A DNA stretch of 64,000 bases from Malaya genurostris (taxonomy: Eukaryota; Arthropoda; Insecta; Diptera; Culicidae), in NCBI RefSeq assembly GCF_030247185.1, contig NC_080570.1, forward strand, positions 152,533,641 through 152,597,640. Direction: 5' to 3'. A model generated the notes under the pieces. That model was given only the letters and a program-made list of their open reading frames with translations. It searched no databases and had not been told where the DNA came from. This document shows positions 33,571-45,581 of the stretch, in pieces. Position 1 is the first letter of the stretch. Each line of letters begins with the position of its first letter. Position numbers and translations under genes: made by a program.

Positions 33571-34215
33571 TGTTTAATTTTTGCGTCGATATGTGACAAT
33601 GGATGAAACATGGATTCATCACTTCACTCCGGAATCAAAACGATCGTCACCTGGCAGCAACTGGTGAACCTCGTCCAAGGCTCCCGAAAGCACAACAATC
33701 GGCTGGAAAAGTTATGGTCTCGGTATATTGGGATGTGCGTGGTGTAATATTTATCGACTATCTTGAGAAAGGAAACACCACTAACAGTGAATATTATATA
33801 GCAATATTGGGACGTTTACAGGCTGAAATTGCAAAGAAACGACCGCATATGGCAGAGGAGGAAAACTTTGTTTCATCAAGGCAACGCACCGTGTCACTTC
33901 ATGAATTAAACCTCGAATTGCTCCCACATCCATCGTATTCGCTAGATTTGGCTCCCAGCGACTACTGGCTGTTCGCAGACCTGAAAAAATGCTCACCGGT
34001 AAGGAATTTTGCACGAATGAAGAGGTTATCGCTGAAACTGTGGCCTATTTTGAGGTAAAAGATAAATTGTTCTACAAAAGTGGTATTCAAATGTTAGAGC
34101 GACGCTGGAATGATTGCGTTGCTCTTGATGGAGATTACGTTGATGAATAAAGTTAATTTTGAACAAAAAAAAACGCGTTCTTTTTGTTAGACCTGGGACT
34201 TTTCAGTTCATGTGT
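33571..34215 (+). pseudogene. mariner (D,D34D), 5'-truncated, frameshifted
   Basis: It begins abruptly at TTTTTGCGTCGATATGTGAC, inside the transposase. It carries TMDETWIHHF (first catalytic Asp, ~33595), VRGVIFIDYLEKG, HQGNAP-like remains of the HxDNAPCH block (second Asp region, altered), LELLPHPSYSLDLAPSDYWLF (third Asp) and the C-terminal block to the TGA/TAA region near 34148. Frames change several times and residues are missing around the second Asp. The 3' end TTTTCAGTTCATGTGT is followed by TA (34216-34217). The 5' terminal repeat and DNA-binding domain are absent. Confidence 0.85.
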
Positions 34216-34217
34216 TA

Positions 34218-36013
34218 AATGAATTATCCATCGAATGAAGCTATCGCTGCAAAAATTGGAAATTCATCTGTTATTTTTTTTATCATTCAGAAAACGCCTA
34301 TGAAAGTTTTATTATGGACGTATTTCAAGAAATTTTTAATGTTTCTCAAGAAAAAAAACCAGTCACCAAGTAAAGTGATAATAAAATAGGAATTCAAACT
34401 AGTTTGAACTGTAGTTTCGCACAATGAATACAAATGCGACTAAATAAATCAGCTAACTATCGTCGAAAACGGAACGAGAAACAATTCTTCCAATCCGGAA
34501 CTCGGTAAAGCATTGAGATAGCGCTGAAAGCAATTCCCTCGGAAAAAAATTTGCTGCTGAAAACTTGCGGATTCTAAATCAAAGTTTTTCCCCGCTGCCC
34601 GTCCGTTTTCGTCAGCACCGGGGATAATATAAATCTAATCGTTCTGCCCGGTCCCGAAAGCTTCCGAATTTCGTGCTAGAAGACTGCAAGCCAAGATAAG
34701 TGGACTTTCATTGGTTTGTTCCCTGCGGTGTAAACACTGGAAGGTAAGACGACGACGACGACTAATGGATAGAAAATGCCAACAATTCGCTTTATTTTCC
34801 ACATTCGTGACTCGATAATGATACCGGAATTAAGTAGAAGCAGCCGTAGGTACGTTGCTAAAAGCACCACTTTATCATTATACCGTTCAACTGAAACAGA
34901 ACTATCTCTCTCTCTCTCTCGGTTTGTCCCCTTGGAACCTGTGAGCTGGCGAATTAGTCTGGCGGTCTGGAAAGTAGAATCCAGTCAAGCATATACGTCT
35001 CTCTCTCTCTCGCTCATTTGTGCAGAACGTTGTCACGCGGCAAATTGCAAAACCGGCCACCGGCGGACATTGATTGCAGTGTTGATCCGTCCACTGGAGT
35101 GGATCGGCTCAGGGTTGATCCCGACGAGCAGCAAGCAGCAAACGATCTTCCAGTTGCTTGCATTTCGAGTTCCGAGATAGCAATCATCATAATCATCGTG
35201 CATGCCTCGGTCATTTGGGGATGGGACGAATTGCTCTATTTACGACGAACTGGATGGATGAGTAGGATGATCCAGGAAGCAGCCAGGTTTAACGACGACG
35301 ACGACTGTGACACCACTCATCATCATCGCCATCGTCACGCTCTCGTCGTCTTCATCTATTATTAAGTCAAATATCGCAGGAAAGTACCGTCATCATCAGA
35401 TCAGCTATCATCCTCCCGGTGTTCACCGTTGTTCAATCCAACCAGGCAACATCCAGCAGCAGGCCATCGAAGCGAACATCGTCGATTGGCAGTGGAATGA
35501 TTCGATACCGTTTCCCTTCCTTTCCGTCGTTCCGCGAGGTCCGTCCGGGTTGGTAGAAGTGCAGCAAAGGAAGCGAACAAAAATAAATCCACATCGCAAA
35601 AAGCCCCGGATCGTAGTGTCGGTATCGGGTGTTGTGTTGTTCTGCCCCAGTGTTTTGATATAATCTTCCTGGCGAGAAACGATAGTGCGATAATGCTGTC
35701 ATTATGCCTCGTGTTATCGGGATCGATCGGGCCACCCGATGTTGCTACTGTTACTGGTTCGATTAGCCTCGACAGCAGGCTGCAGGAACAGGAACAGGAG
35801 CAGTTGTCGCGTACCAGTAGAAAGCTTCGTCCGGAATATTGAATGTTGCAAAAAAAAGGATGCACCTCTGCACGTCGCACGGTGTTATGTTATGCTGTTA
35901 TGCCACCTATCAGTGATAAATTTATAAACCAAATTGATTCGAGTAATATAAAACGTGTGCTCTAACGCTTACATCGCTCATTCGGTAACATTTCCGGAAC
36001 GGAAATTATCATC
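34218..36013. other. Higher-complexity, GC-richer unique region
   Basis: Not repeated elsewhere in the window. It carries short (CT)n runs at ~34905-34920 and ~34998-35014, GACGACGAC runs (34749, 35296) and moderately high GC from 34500 to 35880. Many overlapping frames stay open on both strands without domains. The texture fits regulatory or 5'-transcribed host DNA, but no promoter or splice pair can be proven. Confidence 0.4.
35693..35842 (+). CDS. Candidate 49-residue small ORF
   Basis: ATG at 35693, stop TGA at 35840-35842. The product starts with a short hydrophobic stretch (MLSLCLVLSGSIGPPDVATV) that could be a weak signal peptide. It then has a Gln/Glu run (LQEQEQEQ) and a basic tail. 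It lies in the GC-richer island and has few neighbours of similar quality. It may equally be a chance frame or an upstream ORF in a 5' UTR. Confidence 0.15.
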   Translation: MLSLCLVLSGSIGPPDVATVTGSISLDSRLQEQEQEQLSRTSRKLRPEY

Positions 36014-36015
36014 TA

Positions 36016-36740
36016 AAGGGTGATTTCGAAATTTTTGCGTCGATATGTGACAATGGATGAAACATGGATTCATCACTTCACTCCGAAATCAAAACGAAAC
36101 GCCATCTGAGTGGACGAAAGCAATTGCTGAACCTCGTCCAAATCGCACCCGAAAACACAACAACCGGTTGGAAAGGTTATGGCCTGTGTATTTCGGTATG
36201 CGTGTGGTGTAATATTTATCGATTATCTTGAGAAAGGAAGTACCACTAACAGTTCATATTATATAGCAATATTGGAGCGTTTGCAAGCTGAAATTGCAAA
36301 TAAACTTGGTTTACGAGCGAGCAACGCTAGCAAATTATTGAACTTTACTATAAAAACTCATGCTCGGTTAAGAGAGAGTGATTATCGAAAAATGGTGGTG
36401 CGTCAACAAACGAAATAGCCGCATCTGAAAAGAAGACCAGCCAGAAGCCTTGCAAGAGCTACCAATGCATCCCAAAAAAAGTCACTGTTTGGTGTGGATC
36501 ATGGGTCGATGGGCGTACCGTTACTACGAATGGCGAGCGTTACCGTGTGATGATTGAAGATTTTTTTTGCCCGAAATAGAAGAATTAGACATGCCTGACA
36601 TGCCTGGTTTCAACAAGACGGTGCCACATTCCAAACGGCACGCCTCGAAACAATGATCAAATTGAGAGCCGCCTTCGGTGAACAGTTTATCTGATGGTTT
36701 GGGCCCGTCAATTGTTCCGCCTAGATCGTGTGAGGAACAG
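36016..36740 (+). pseudogene. D,D41D (rosa-like) element relic with nested mariner
   Basis: TA + AAGGGTGATTT at 36014-36026 matches the terminal repeat of the D,D41D element at 45684. Mariner sequence interrupts it at ~36031-36305. The D,D41D transposase resumes at ~36420 with 'EEQPEALQELPMHP', a GERYR segment (36527), and FQQDGAT (second catalytic Asp, ~36607), followed by FGEQFI. Frames shift repeatedly and the third Asp region is lost after 'CSA' near 36725. Inactive. Confidence 0.75.
36031..36305 (+). pseudogene. mariner fragment nested in D,D41D relic
   Basis: It starts at the same internal point (TTTTTGCGTCGATATGTGAC) as the mariner at 33571. It carries TMDETWIHHFTP (first Asp), VRGVIFIDYLEKG-like and ILERLQAEIANK, then stops where the D,D41D sequence resumes. 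A PKTQQ-type segment contains a frameshift. It has neither terminal repeat. Confidence 0.8.
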
Positions 36741-37012
36741 AAATGATCTACATTTTCTACTCGGAGGGCCGAATGTCATATCATTCGATTCAGCTCGACG
36801 AACTGAGTAAATGTCTGCGTGTCTGCAATCATTTTTCTCGCAGATCGCTGAACCGATTTCCACAAACTTGGTTTTATGATCCCATAGCCTACTATTTATT
36901 GGCATCTCGATCCGACTTCCTGTAATATGAGCACTCAATTTTCTCGGAAATAGTTTAACCGATTTTCATAAAAAAAAGCAATTCCAGGAATGAGTAGACG
37001 AAAAAGTGACAA
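36741..37012. repeat. Dispersed repeat with GGAGGGCCGAATGTCATAT
   Basis: CTCGGAGGGCCGAATGTCAT and CATTCGATTCAGCTCGACGA followed by 'CTGAACCGATTTCCACAAAC' and 'GATCCCATAGCCTACTATTT'. The same chain of words, diverged, is at 53180-53500, so this is a dispersed family with a characteristic order. No coding potential. Confidence 0.65.
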
Positions 37013-38349
37013 AATCAGAATCGACCTTCTCCGATTTGGATGAAACTTTGCACATGGCTTCAGTATGGCAAACCATAAATTTTGAACCGATGGAGAGGTC
37101 AATCCGACTCACGACTGATTTTTAAAAAAATGGCGTATGTATTTTTGCATTTCACCAAAATTGCCTTTTTCAAATCGTTGTAACTTGGAAACCGTTAATC
37201 GTACAAAAATGGCGTTCAGGAAGGGCACTCTAAAAAAAAAATATACACTGAAAAAAAAATTGATTTTTTTTCTCAATGATTTCAAAATATCCCGAAAATG
37301 TTGAATAAAAAAAAACCATGGTTTTATTATTTTTATTATTTTTATTTTAAAGCTGTTATTAAAACCTACAGATTTACGGCTATCCCATCCGTGCCTTTTG
37401 AAAAATGAAGAAGTTACTGCTAAAACAGTTTACGGGTCTCGTTGTAATTTGGAAACCGTTCATCGTACAAAAACGGCGTCCAGGAAGAAGTTGTAGGGAA
37501 TCAATAGGGCACTATAAAACAAATATACACTGAAAAAAATGATTTTTTCTCAATAGTTTCAAAATGAACCAAAAATATTAAATTTAAAAAAATCATGGTT
37601 TCGATTTTTTTTATAATCACAAGACTGTATTCGAATGACGATGCACGTAGTACTCAAAAAATTTTCAAAAAATTAAATTTTAAAACTATTTAAGAATTAT
37701 TCATGTACATGTAATAATTGTAGATATAGCAAGCAAATAAACAATTCATGTAAATATAAAAAATGGTGTTATAATTAAATATCCAAGTATATCAAGAACA
37801 GTTACTTTTGAAGAAAGGTATCATGAACAAATGTATTGCCTTCAACCTGTAGAATAATATTCTACTGTTTAAATGATTATCTTTCAACGAGAACTTGAAA
37901 TTTCGAATATATCTGTAATTTTTTTTTGTTGCTGTAACTTCTTCATTTTTCAAAAGGCACGGATGGGATAGCCATCAATCTGTAGGTTTTAATAACAGCT
38001 TTAAAATGAAAATTATCAAAAAAATTGAAATCATGCTCTTTTTTATTTAATTTTTCCGCGTTATTTTGTAATTATTGAGAAAAAAATAAAAATTTTCTTC
38101 AGTGTATATTTTTTTTAGAGTGCCCAATCCCTACAATTTCTTTCTGAGCGCCATTTTTGTACAATTAACGGTTTCCGAGTTACAACGATTTGAAAAAGGT
38201 AATTTTGGTGAAATGCAAACATACATACACCCTTTTTAAAAATCAGTCGTGAGTCGGATTGACCTCTCCATCGGTTCAAAACTTATGGTTTGCCATACTG
38301 AAGCCATGTGCAAAGTATCATCCGAATCGGAGAAGGTCGAGTCTGATGA
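37013..38349. mobile_element. Large fold-back element, ~410-bp inverted arms
   Basis: The left arm 37013-37420 and right arm 37931-38349 are imperfect reverse complements. Matching words include TCGACCTTCTCCGATT/AATCGGAGAAGGTCGA, GGTCAATCCGACTCACGACT/AGTCGTGAGTCGGATTGACC and TATCCCATCCGTGCCTTTTG/CAAAAGGCACGGATGGGATA. Inside the spacer, 37435-37590 repeats part of the left arm (GGAAACCGTTCATCGTACAA). No transposase frame was found. A non-autonomous fold-back or long-TIR MITE is the simplest reading. Confidence 0.85.
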
Positions 38350-39500
38350 TCTGCTAAGCATTTAATTCCAGAAATGCTCAAAACTAAAATTCAAACGAAA
38401 GGTTTGCATTAGTATTTTTCAATTGTATTAGTTCAATTGCATTAGTATTTTTTAACAAACGATTGCAACAACAAGTACAAATCCCATAAAACTGACTGAT
38501 AAATTCTTCTAGTTTGCAGATCTAGGCATATAAACTTGATTCGGCACTAATAGTTCTCGAATTCCTGTTCCGGAAGCACCGAAGGTAGTGAAGTAAAACT
38601 CGAAAAGTAGAACTTGTTTCGATTTCTCAGCGATACTGGAACAGATTTTCACAAATCTTGATTTCAATTGAAGCTTATATGGTCCCAAAAGCTACTGTGA
38701 AATTTCATCCGAATTCCGATTCGGCAATTACAGGGCGATGAGTGTCAAAGCCTTGAAACCGCCATATAAAACGACGATACAAAACCAGTACGTACCGGTA
38801 CGAGCTAGCTGGCACGGAAGCAGAAAACACAACTCGCCTTTACGAATAATGCACACAGTGGGCTTTGTGCAATTTCGTACACGCCATAAAGAGAATCAAA
38901 ACCGACAGCTAAGCTGATTACTTACTTTCAGATAGAGTAAGACCGATTTTCAATAGCTTAAATCAAAGGCTTTAAAGGAAATAAAAAAATTTAGAATTTT
39001 ATCCGAAGAGTGTTACAAATTTTACATCGTCACTTAAAGCGGCGAAGCCAAAAACGTGAAAAAAATCTAAACTAGGCTCAACTACCTTTAGTCATTGTTT
39101 TAGTAGACGGCCTATCAAACTGATACCGACTATGCTGGTTCCCGATTTCCGATTCCGGAAGTATCGAAAATAGTATTTAATAACCCTACATTTGGAAGTA
39201 TCATTTTGAAAAATTAGTTTTTTCCATAATATACGGAAAAAAATCTTAATCCACCTTTGGTGTGACAAAGCCTTTTTCTTGTCATCGTTCAAGTCACATT
39301 ACAACTTTTTTAACGTCTGTCATTAATCTGGGCTCATTTTTTTATACCAATTTATTCAGATTGTTTCGGGTGGTACTCAACAGAATGCTTCAGCACTTTC
39401 GTTACATATTTGGCAACATTTCTCAAATCAAATGTATCAGTAATAATACATTTGAATTTGATCATTTGTCATTTTCTGAAATAATTGTTCGCATGGAAAA
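38350..39500. repeat. Dispersed-repeat mosaic
   Basis: 38560-38760 carries the 'GATTTTCACAAATCTTGATT' and 'AAAGCTACTGTGAAATTTCA' words that recur at 53830-53910. 39245-39300 holds the ATCCACCTTTGGTG scrap. The rest is AT-rich without a recognised feature. Confidence 0.5.
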
Positions 39501-41135
39501 GAAAAATATTTGGTGGGTAAGTCATTTATACGATCATATCTATGAAACTTGAAGTTTCAGCCATATTATCTTCCAACTTGATCCGCAACCCAATTTCAGT
39601 CTCCAGCGAGCCTAAAATTATTGAGATCGGTTCATCCATATCCGAGAAACTAGAGTTGGTAATAAGATTACTCGTTTACGTCACTTATACCATTATGTCA
39701 CCGGAACCGCCTGTGACAGCTATTGGAATTTCAAATTTGTTTAATTTACCAGTAGTAGTTTCTAAACGAGCTTAACCTTGTTGAAATCGGTTCAGCTATC
39801 CACGAGAAAATCGAGCGGTGAGAAAAAGTGCTTTTTGTTGGTTATGCCACTTTCACCATTATATCTCCGGAATCGGAAGTGGCAGCCATTTGATCTTTTA
39901 ATATGATCCATGATGCAATGGTATCTCCTAAAAAAAAGCCGAAGCTTGTTAGAATCCGCGCAACCACCGGAGCCAAAAAAAAACGAAAAACAGCATTTTG
40001 TCGCATAAGTCACTTATGCCGTTACATCTCCGGAACCAAAAGTGACAGCGCAGTTTGATCATTGAACATGATCTGAAATCCAATAGAAGCTTTCAAACCA
40101 GCCTAGATTCGTTCAATTCGGTTTATCCATCTCCGAAAATACTGAAATTCGTTGAAATCTGCGAAAATGGAGTGGTAAGCAATAAAGTGTGTATCGTTGG
40201 TTGTTTTTCAGTTCCGAAATCTAGCATTTATCAATTTAACTAATATACATAATCAACAGACAAAATATGGTCCTAATGATTATTTCTAAGTATATTTAAA
40301 AAACTAGTTTTAATTCGACTGCGCGGGACACGGAAATCGAATTCCGTCGAAACAGCATTGAAAGAACGTTGCAATCCAACGATGGTTACGTCACTTATGC
40401 CATTGCATCTCCGGAACCATAAGTGACAGCGAATTGATTTTCTTGATCAATGGCTTTGAAAAAAGCTTAAAAAAACGAGCCTACGTTTGGTGAAATCGGT
40501 TCAGCCATTTCCGAGAAAATTGAGCGGTAAAAAATGACGCGATTAGTCACTTATACCATTATATCTCTGGAACCAGAAATCCTAGCTAGAACTTAAACGT
40601 TGAACTTGATTGACGACCTGAAAGTCGATTTCAAACGAGCTTACGTTTGTTGAAATCAGCTCTTCCATCTCTTAGAAAATTGAGCGGTAAGAAATAAAGT
40701 GCGTTTTTTCGGTTACGTCACTTATACCATTACCAGAGACAGCCAATTGATTTTCGAACTTGATTAATGGCTTAATAATAGCTTTAAAATGGGCCTAAGT
40801 TTAGTTAAATTGGTTCAGCCATCTCCGAGAAAATTCCGACATTACATCTCTGCAAAATCAGTCAGAAATGACTGCAGTTATATCAGTGAACTTGATTATA
40901 AATTCAAAAGAAGCTTTCAAACGAGCCTAAGTTTGCTGAAATCGGTTCAACAATCGCAGAAAAATTCGAGCATTAAAAAAAATAATGTGTTTTGTCGGTT
41001 ACGTCACTTATACCATTATATCCGGAGCCGGAAGTCTCTGCCATTTGACCTTCGAATTACCCAAAAATTGCTCTATAACGAACCTAAGCTTGTTAAAATG
41101 GCTCTAGCCATCTTAGACAAAATTTAAGCGACAAA
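39501..41135. repeat. Second block of the 164-bp TTACGTCAC satellite
   Basis: Monomers recur near 39520, 39675, 39845, 40010, 40390, 40540, 40715 and 41000, with the same block order as at 22.8-27.4 kb (TTACGTCACTTATACCATTA, CGGAACCAGAAGTGACAG, AAACGAGCCTA, CGAGAAAATTGAGCGGTAA). 40180-40380 interrupts the block; its words CATAATCAACAGACAAAATA and TCGACTGCGCGGGACACGGA are the reverse complement of the 3' end of the LINE at 58.0-58.1 kb, so it is a LINE 3' fragment on the minus strand. Confidence 0.85.
40225..40370 (-). mobile_element. 3' end fragment of the 55.5-kb LINE family
   Basis: Read on the minus strand, this segment parallels 57955-58100: GTTTCGACG-GAATTCGATT, CGCGCAGTCGAATTAAAACT, TTTTTTAAATATACTTAGAA, TCATTAGGACCATATTTTGT. 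It covers the last codons of ORF2 and the start of the 3' UTR. It sits within the satellite block, consistent with insertion of a severely 5'-truncated copy. Confidence 0.75.
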
Positions 41136-42000
41136 AAAATTCGTTAAAAAGTTTACGCACATACACACACACATTTTTTGAAAATTGAAAAAATAGAGTT
41201 TGAAATAAAAGCAAAATGCCACGTTTCGGGGGTTGCAGAATTTGAAGATTTATTTTTGACTAATGAGAAGCGTACTGAATCCTTGTGTTTTTGCATAGAT
41301 ATTCATCGGTGTTGTTCATTTTCAAATTAACTTGATTTCGATTTACAAAAACATTCAGTTTGGTTATTATTTATTAAAATTGCTGGCGTCTTTCACGCTT
41401 GTGGAAAATTTTCAGTGTCTTAACATGTAATCCTTTAAAAATTATGAATAGAAAGAACGACAAATTATAGGGAAAGAATAATTTTTTTCGAGATGACACT
41501 GAACGTTTCAGATAATTCTAAAACATTTGGCAAACAAAAAATCCCCTCCCCCCTAACTCCGCTATGGTGATTTTTCAAAGTCAAAATTTTCAAATTGTAT
41601 CCGTCAAAATAATCCATGGGGGCGGGGGCTAAGCCACCACCCCCCCCCCCCCCCCCTTTCCCTGTGCAAGGGCCTGGCTGATTTAGTTCAAATTTTGCAT
41701 AGATTTTTTTGTGTAAACTTTTGAGCATTACCGCTTTACCAAATTATAGATGACCCCTAATTATTGACACCCTATTGAATACACCTCTAATTCACTCCAA
41801 AATGCATAGAAATACACGTAAATGAATATGAAAGCCCTATAGGGTTGCTCGAATCGTTGACGTAGGACTACACAACGTTTGTCAAAATCGCCTTAAAAAA
41901 GCAAAGTCACTGTTTTTTTTTTATCAAATCAAATATGATTTAAATATTTAGGCAGCCGTTTGTTTTTTTTTCATATAAACTTCCGAAATATTGATTCTAA
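41136..42000. other. Intergenic, with poly-C tract
   Basis: No gene. A (CA) run lies near 41160-41177. A run of 17 C lies at 41640-41656, shortly after GGGGGCGGGGGC (41618-41629). The remainder is AT-rich. Confidence 0.5.
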
Positions 42001-44900
42001 AAAAAACTTTTTGAAAATTTGGAATGCCCTGAAAAGGACCGTTTAGTAGGAACGTTTGAGATTAATTATGAAAGATATTGATCACGTTCATCCAGCATTC
42101 CATGATCGACGTCATCAAGTATTTCCATTTGGATTGCATTATTTTGTATTCTTTTTATTACAGCGGAAATAATCGTTTCACGATGCATTGAAAAAGTTTA
42201 GTTTTAAAGTTTTTCATTGCTTAGTAACATAACAGCGAGCTCTAATTTAAAGATCGCATTACTTTCGGGAACGGAAACTGGAGCGGATATAATGAAATTC
42301 GGTTCATTCAGCCATCAACTAATACAATTAAATATTGAAACAGTTTTGAGTCCAACCCTTTCAGCCCCACCCACTTTGGACAAATTTTTAAACCAATTTT
42401 TGAAATGGAAAATTAAGGAATTTTGAATGAGACCCAGAAACCATTCCTTTGAATCTAAGCGTTTGAAAAATTGATTCAGCATTTCATAAGATGTCGTTTC
42501 GCATTCGTGGTGTGGATCAATATTTACGGTAGCTCTGGAGGATCTCATCGATGAGAATGGCATTTTATTCGTTGGAAAATTTATACTGTCAGGAAAATAT
42601 TCGCTGCGCAACGAATTTTCTGTTTACCAACAAACTCAGATAGTTTTAAATACGTGTTTATTAATGCTAAACTCGAAATGCAGTACCTCAAGTGCAGCAA
42701 ACTTTTCAAATAGCTTTTCATCCTCAATTCTCATTCAGCTCATCTTGAGTAAAGAGGATAGAAAGACTCGACTCCTAGGAAATTGCAACCCGCGAATCGA
42801 ATGGATTTCCACTCGGCAGTACCGCGTTAGTTCGCATCGATACAGAGCTAATGAATTTATTCACCTCCGTCCGCACCGGCTGGGATCAAACGACGGATCC
42901 TGAACATATGCAAATGCGTGCATTTTCTTGTTCCTGTGAAGCAGCGTCCCGAGATCCGAGTTCCATCCAACTGACAGATGCTGCCGGTGCCGACATATTA
43001 AATTATTCCATTTAAATCGCAAATATTAGCCGTACCTATCAGCGGCGTCGTCGTCGTAGTGTACTATTCTGCTCCTTCTTGATGACAGCCGGCTTCGGAT
43101 CGGTGACAGATTGAAGAACATGTTGAAATGTGATACATGTCTCTGCGTGTGTTGGTACGTTCGTTTGAATTGAAACTGAAGTGAATTTCTTGTCGCGGGA
43201 GATTCGCTGTTGTTGGATCTTCGTTCGTACGCTTTCGCGCTCAAGAGGAACTGTGTAATTAAGTTAGATGTTGAAAATGGGTCTTGATTATGTTCTATTG
43301 TAACAGGAGTGTTGCTTGGAGATGTAGATTTCCATCTTGAAGATGGGTGATTTACATTACTGCGATGGGCTGGGTTGGTGAGGCTTTACAAGTCGTCGAT
43401 TGATGAACGATAATCATCGGCAGTTCGATTAGCCTAGGGAAAATACTGGAACATAATGAACCCGTAATGAGTGAGGAAAACCTTTACTATTACTCATTTC
43501 GATAGAATTGCTTGAAAAGGTTTGCAATTTTGATAGTTCACACAAGCAAATTGCTTTAATACCCAGGACTCATGGAGGTCAATCGAATTCCTAATACAGA
43601 GCAAATCATGCTCCGATGGACCAGCCCCGCCTGAATGCAATGTTTGTATCAAATGGATTCAAATACTACAGACAGGCTTTCGATCCCAATTGCAAGCAGT
43701 TTGCAAGCAGTGTATTTAATATATGTTCTTAAGTTTTGTACAAACAATTAACATTTTCCGATCTTACCAATATTCCAGTTGGCATCTAATGTCCCATTTC
43801 TCACCAATCGTATCCAAATTTTCAGCTTTCGGATTTTTTTCAATTTGTTTTTATTTGTATTTCTTGCGTTAAAAAGTGCTATAAAGTATAAATTTTGAAA
43901 CATATTTATTTCACACTTCCGATTTTTGTACCATTTGAGATTTTCCAGTAATAAATAATTTCTGGATACGTTGAAGTACTTCGGTTTCACATTTTTATAA
44001 ATTGTGGACGACAATATTTGAGTTTTTTTTAATTGACAATGAACCATGCGTTGCCTTTAAAGTTCTAGTAGAAGGAAATGCATAGTGCATAAACTACTAC
44101 AACTAAGCACCATGCGTTTCCTTTTAATAGAGCTTGAACGGAATCGCATGCTTTTTTGTGTTTTTTTTTTTCATAACATAATTAAATATTGTGGTTTTAC
44201 TCTTTTTTGAAAAAAATATGATTCCCAATTTTAAAGTATTTCTTAACCCCTTAACGCTCAAGATAAATATGTTTCTCTTCTATAAAAATCGTTATAGATT
44301 CTTCAATTACTTTTAAATCGATATTTGTTTACTGAATGTTGAAGAAAACTTATTTCCGAGGCGATAAATGTGTTTCTGAACGAATAAGTAAAAAGAACTA
44401 TCAATCTTTATTGCACTAAAAAAGTTTGTCCAAAATGACGTATAGAAAATAGAACACATAATAAATGTGTTATGTGCAACGTCCACAAGGATATGACATC
44501 CTGTCGTAGAATGCCATAAATAACTATTTATTCTACTATTCTGATAATTAAAGCGATTAAAGCAAAAAATTAAATTACGATATAATAAACATAACTCTTC
44601 TTTTATTTATTTCTAAGCATACAAAAATACATCCCATGAAATTATAGGAACCTTATGCACCCTGCTATGTTCTCCTGGTGATATTCTCTTAATGTACACC
44701 CCCAGTAGCTAAAATATTGTCTTGTACTGACATATTTCGTCCTGCACATCTTATGGTCGTGAAAGGGTTAATGCAAAAAATTCATCTTCAAAAAATTCAT
44801 TAAAATTGTGAACTTTCGCTGCAATACCTAAAACGTCCCTGATTTCTTTCAAATTTTTCGGTGAAGCGGTTACTTCAGAAATGAAATAAAATGAACATCA
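42001..44900. other. Unrecognised region, partly higher-complexity
   Basis: 42230-43440 is non-repetitive within this window and has mixed GC, with GTCGTCGTCGTAG near 43050. 44050-44165 has CACCATGCGTTTCC words like those in the 50.8-52.6 kb fold-back. No domain-bearing frame is seen on either strand. Confidence 0.4.
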
Positions 44901-44902
44901 AT

Positions 44903-44945
44903 AGAACCACCTTAGATCCGCCAATAAGGCAGTTAAAGGGTTGAA
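44903..44945. mobile_element. Terminal fragment of the 50.8-52.6 kb fold-back family
   Basis: AGAACCACCTTAGATCCGCC followed by AATAAGGCAGTTAAAGGG matches the right terminus of the element at 52540-52590, with a few differences. Its other end could not be fixed. Confidence 0.5.
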
Positions 44946-45581
44946 GTTTATGGTAAATTGTCTCCAGCTGCTTCCAAAGTGGTTTAACAATATGAATTCT
45001 CTTTGAGGATTTGGAGATTTCAAATGAATGCTTACTCGGCTAGAGCCTTTGAAATACAGAATCAAAAATTTGGCAACTGAGAGCTAATAAATAATAGTTG
45101 AATTTAGAAATTAAAAAACTGAGTATTAATCAAAAAATACCTAAAACTGCAGATAAATAGTTTGAATCTGAATACCGCAATATTGAAATACAAAATACAG
45201 AACCCAAAAGATGAGGAGGTTTTATGCCTACTGAAAACATAGTGATAGATAATAACTTAATTCCAGTGGACTTCTCTCTGCTCCAGAAATAAATTAATTA
45301 ATAAATAGAAAGTAGATAAATAATATTGAAAATTATCAGATTGAAGTAAAAATTGATATCACCAAATTGGACCTTGAAAATAATAAAAAGTTAAAATAGA
45401 AAACACGATACATAGAAGAAATTCAACCCATTAAACTGACTATTAAATAATAAACGGGTACCTTCAAGGTGAACAAATTTGGAATCGAATTTCGTTAAAT
45501 GCTTACCAATCTTAAACGGAAACTCAAAATTGAAAAACGGATATGGAATTGATGCTCATCGAATATTGCAAACTGAAATTT
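44946..45581. other. AT-rich intergenic DNA
   Basis: No gene or element recognised, apart from the GATGAGGAGGTTTTATGCCT word at 45209, shared with 11476. Confidence 0.5.

Noticed and set aside
34776..35880. Frames of 100-159 codons on both strands
   Set aside because: Some need non-ATG starts and all overlap others antisense; their openness reflects GC-richer composition. Only the 49-codon frame at 35693 was kept, at low confidence.
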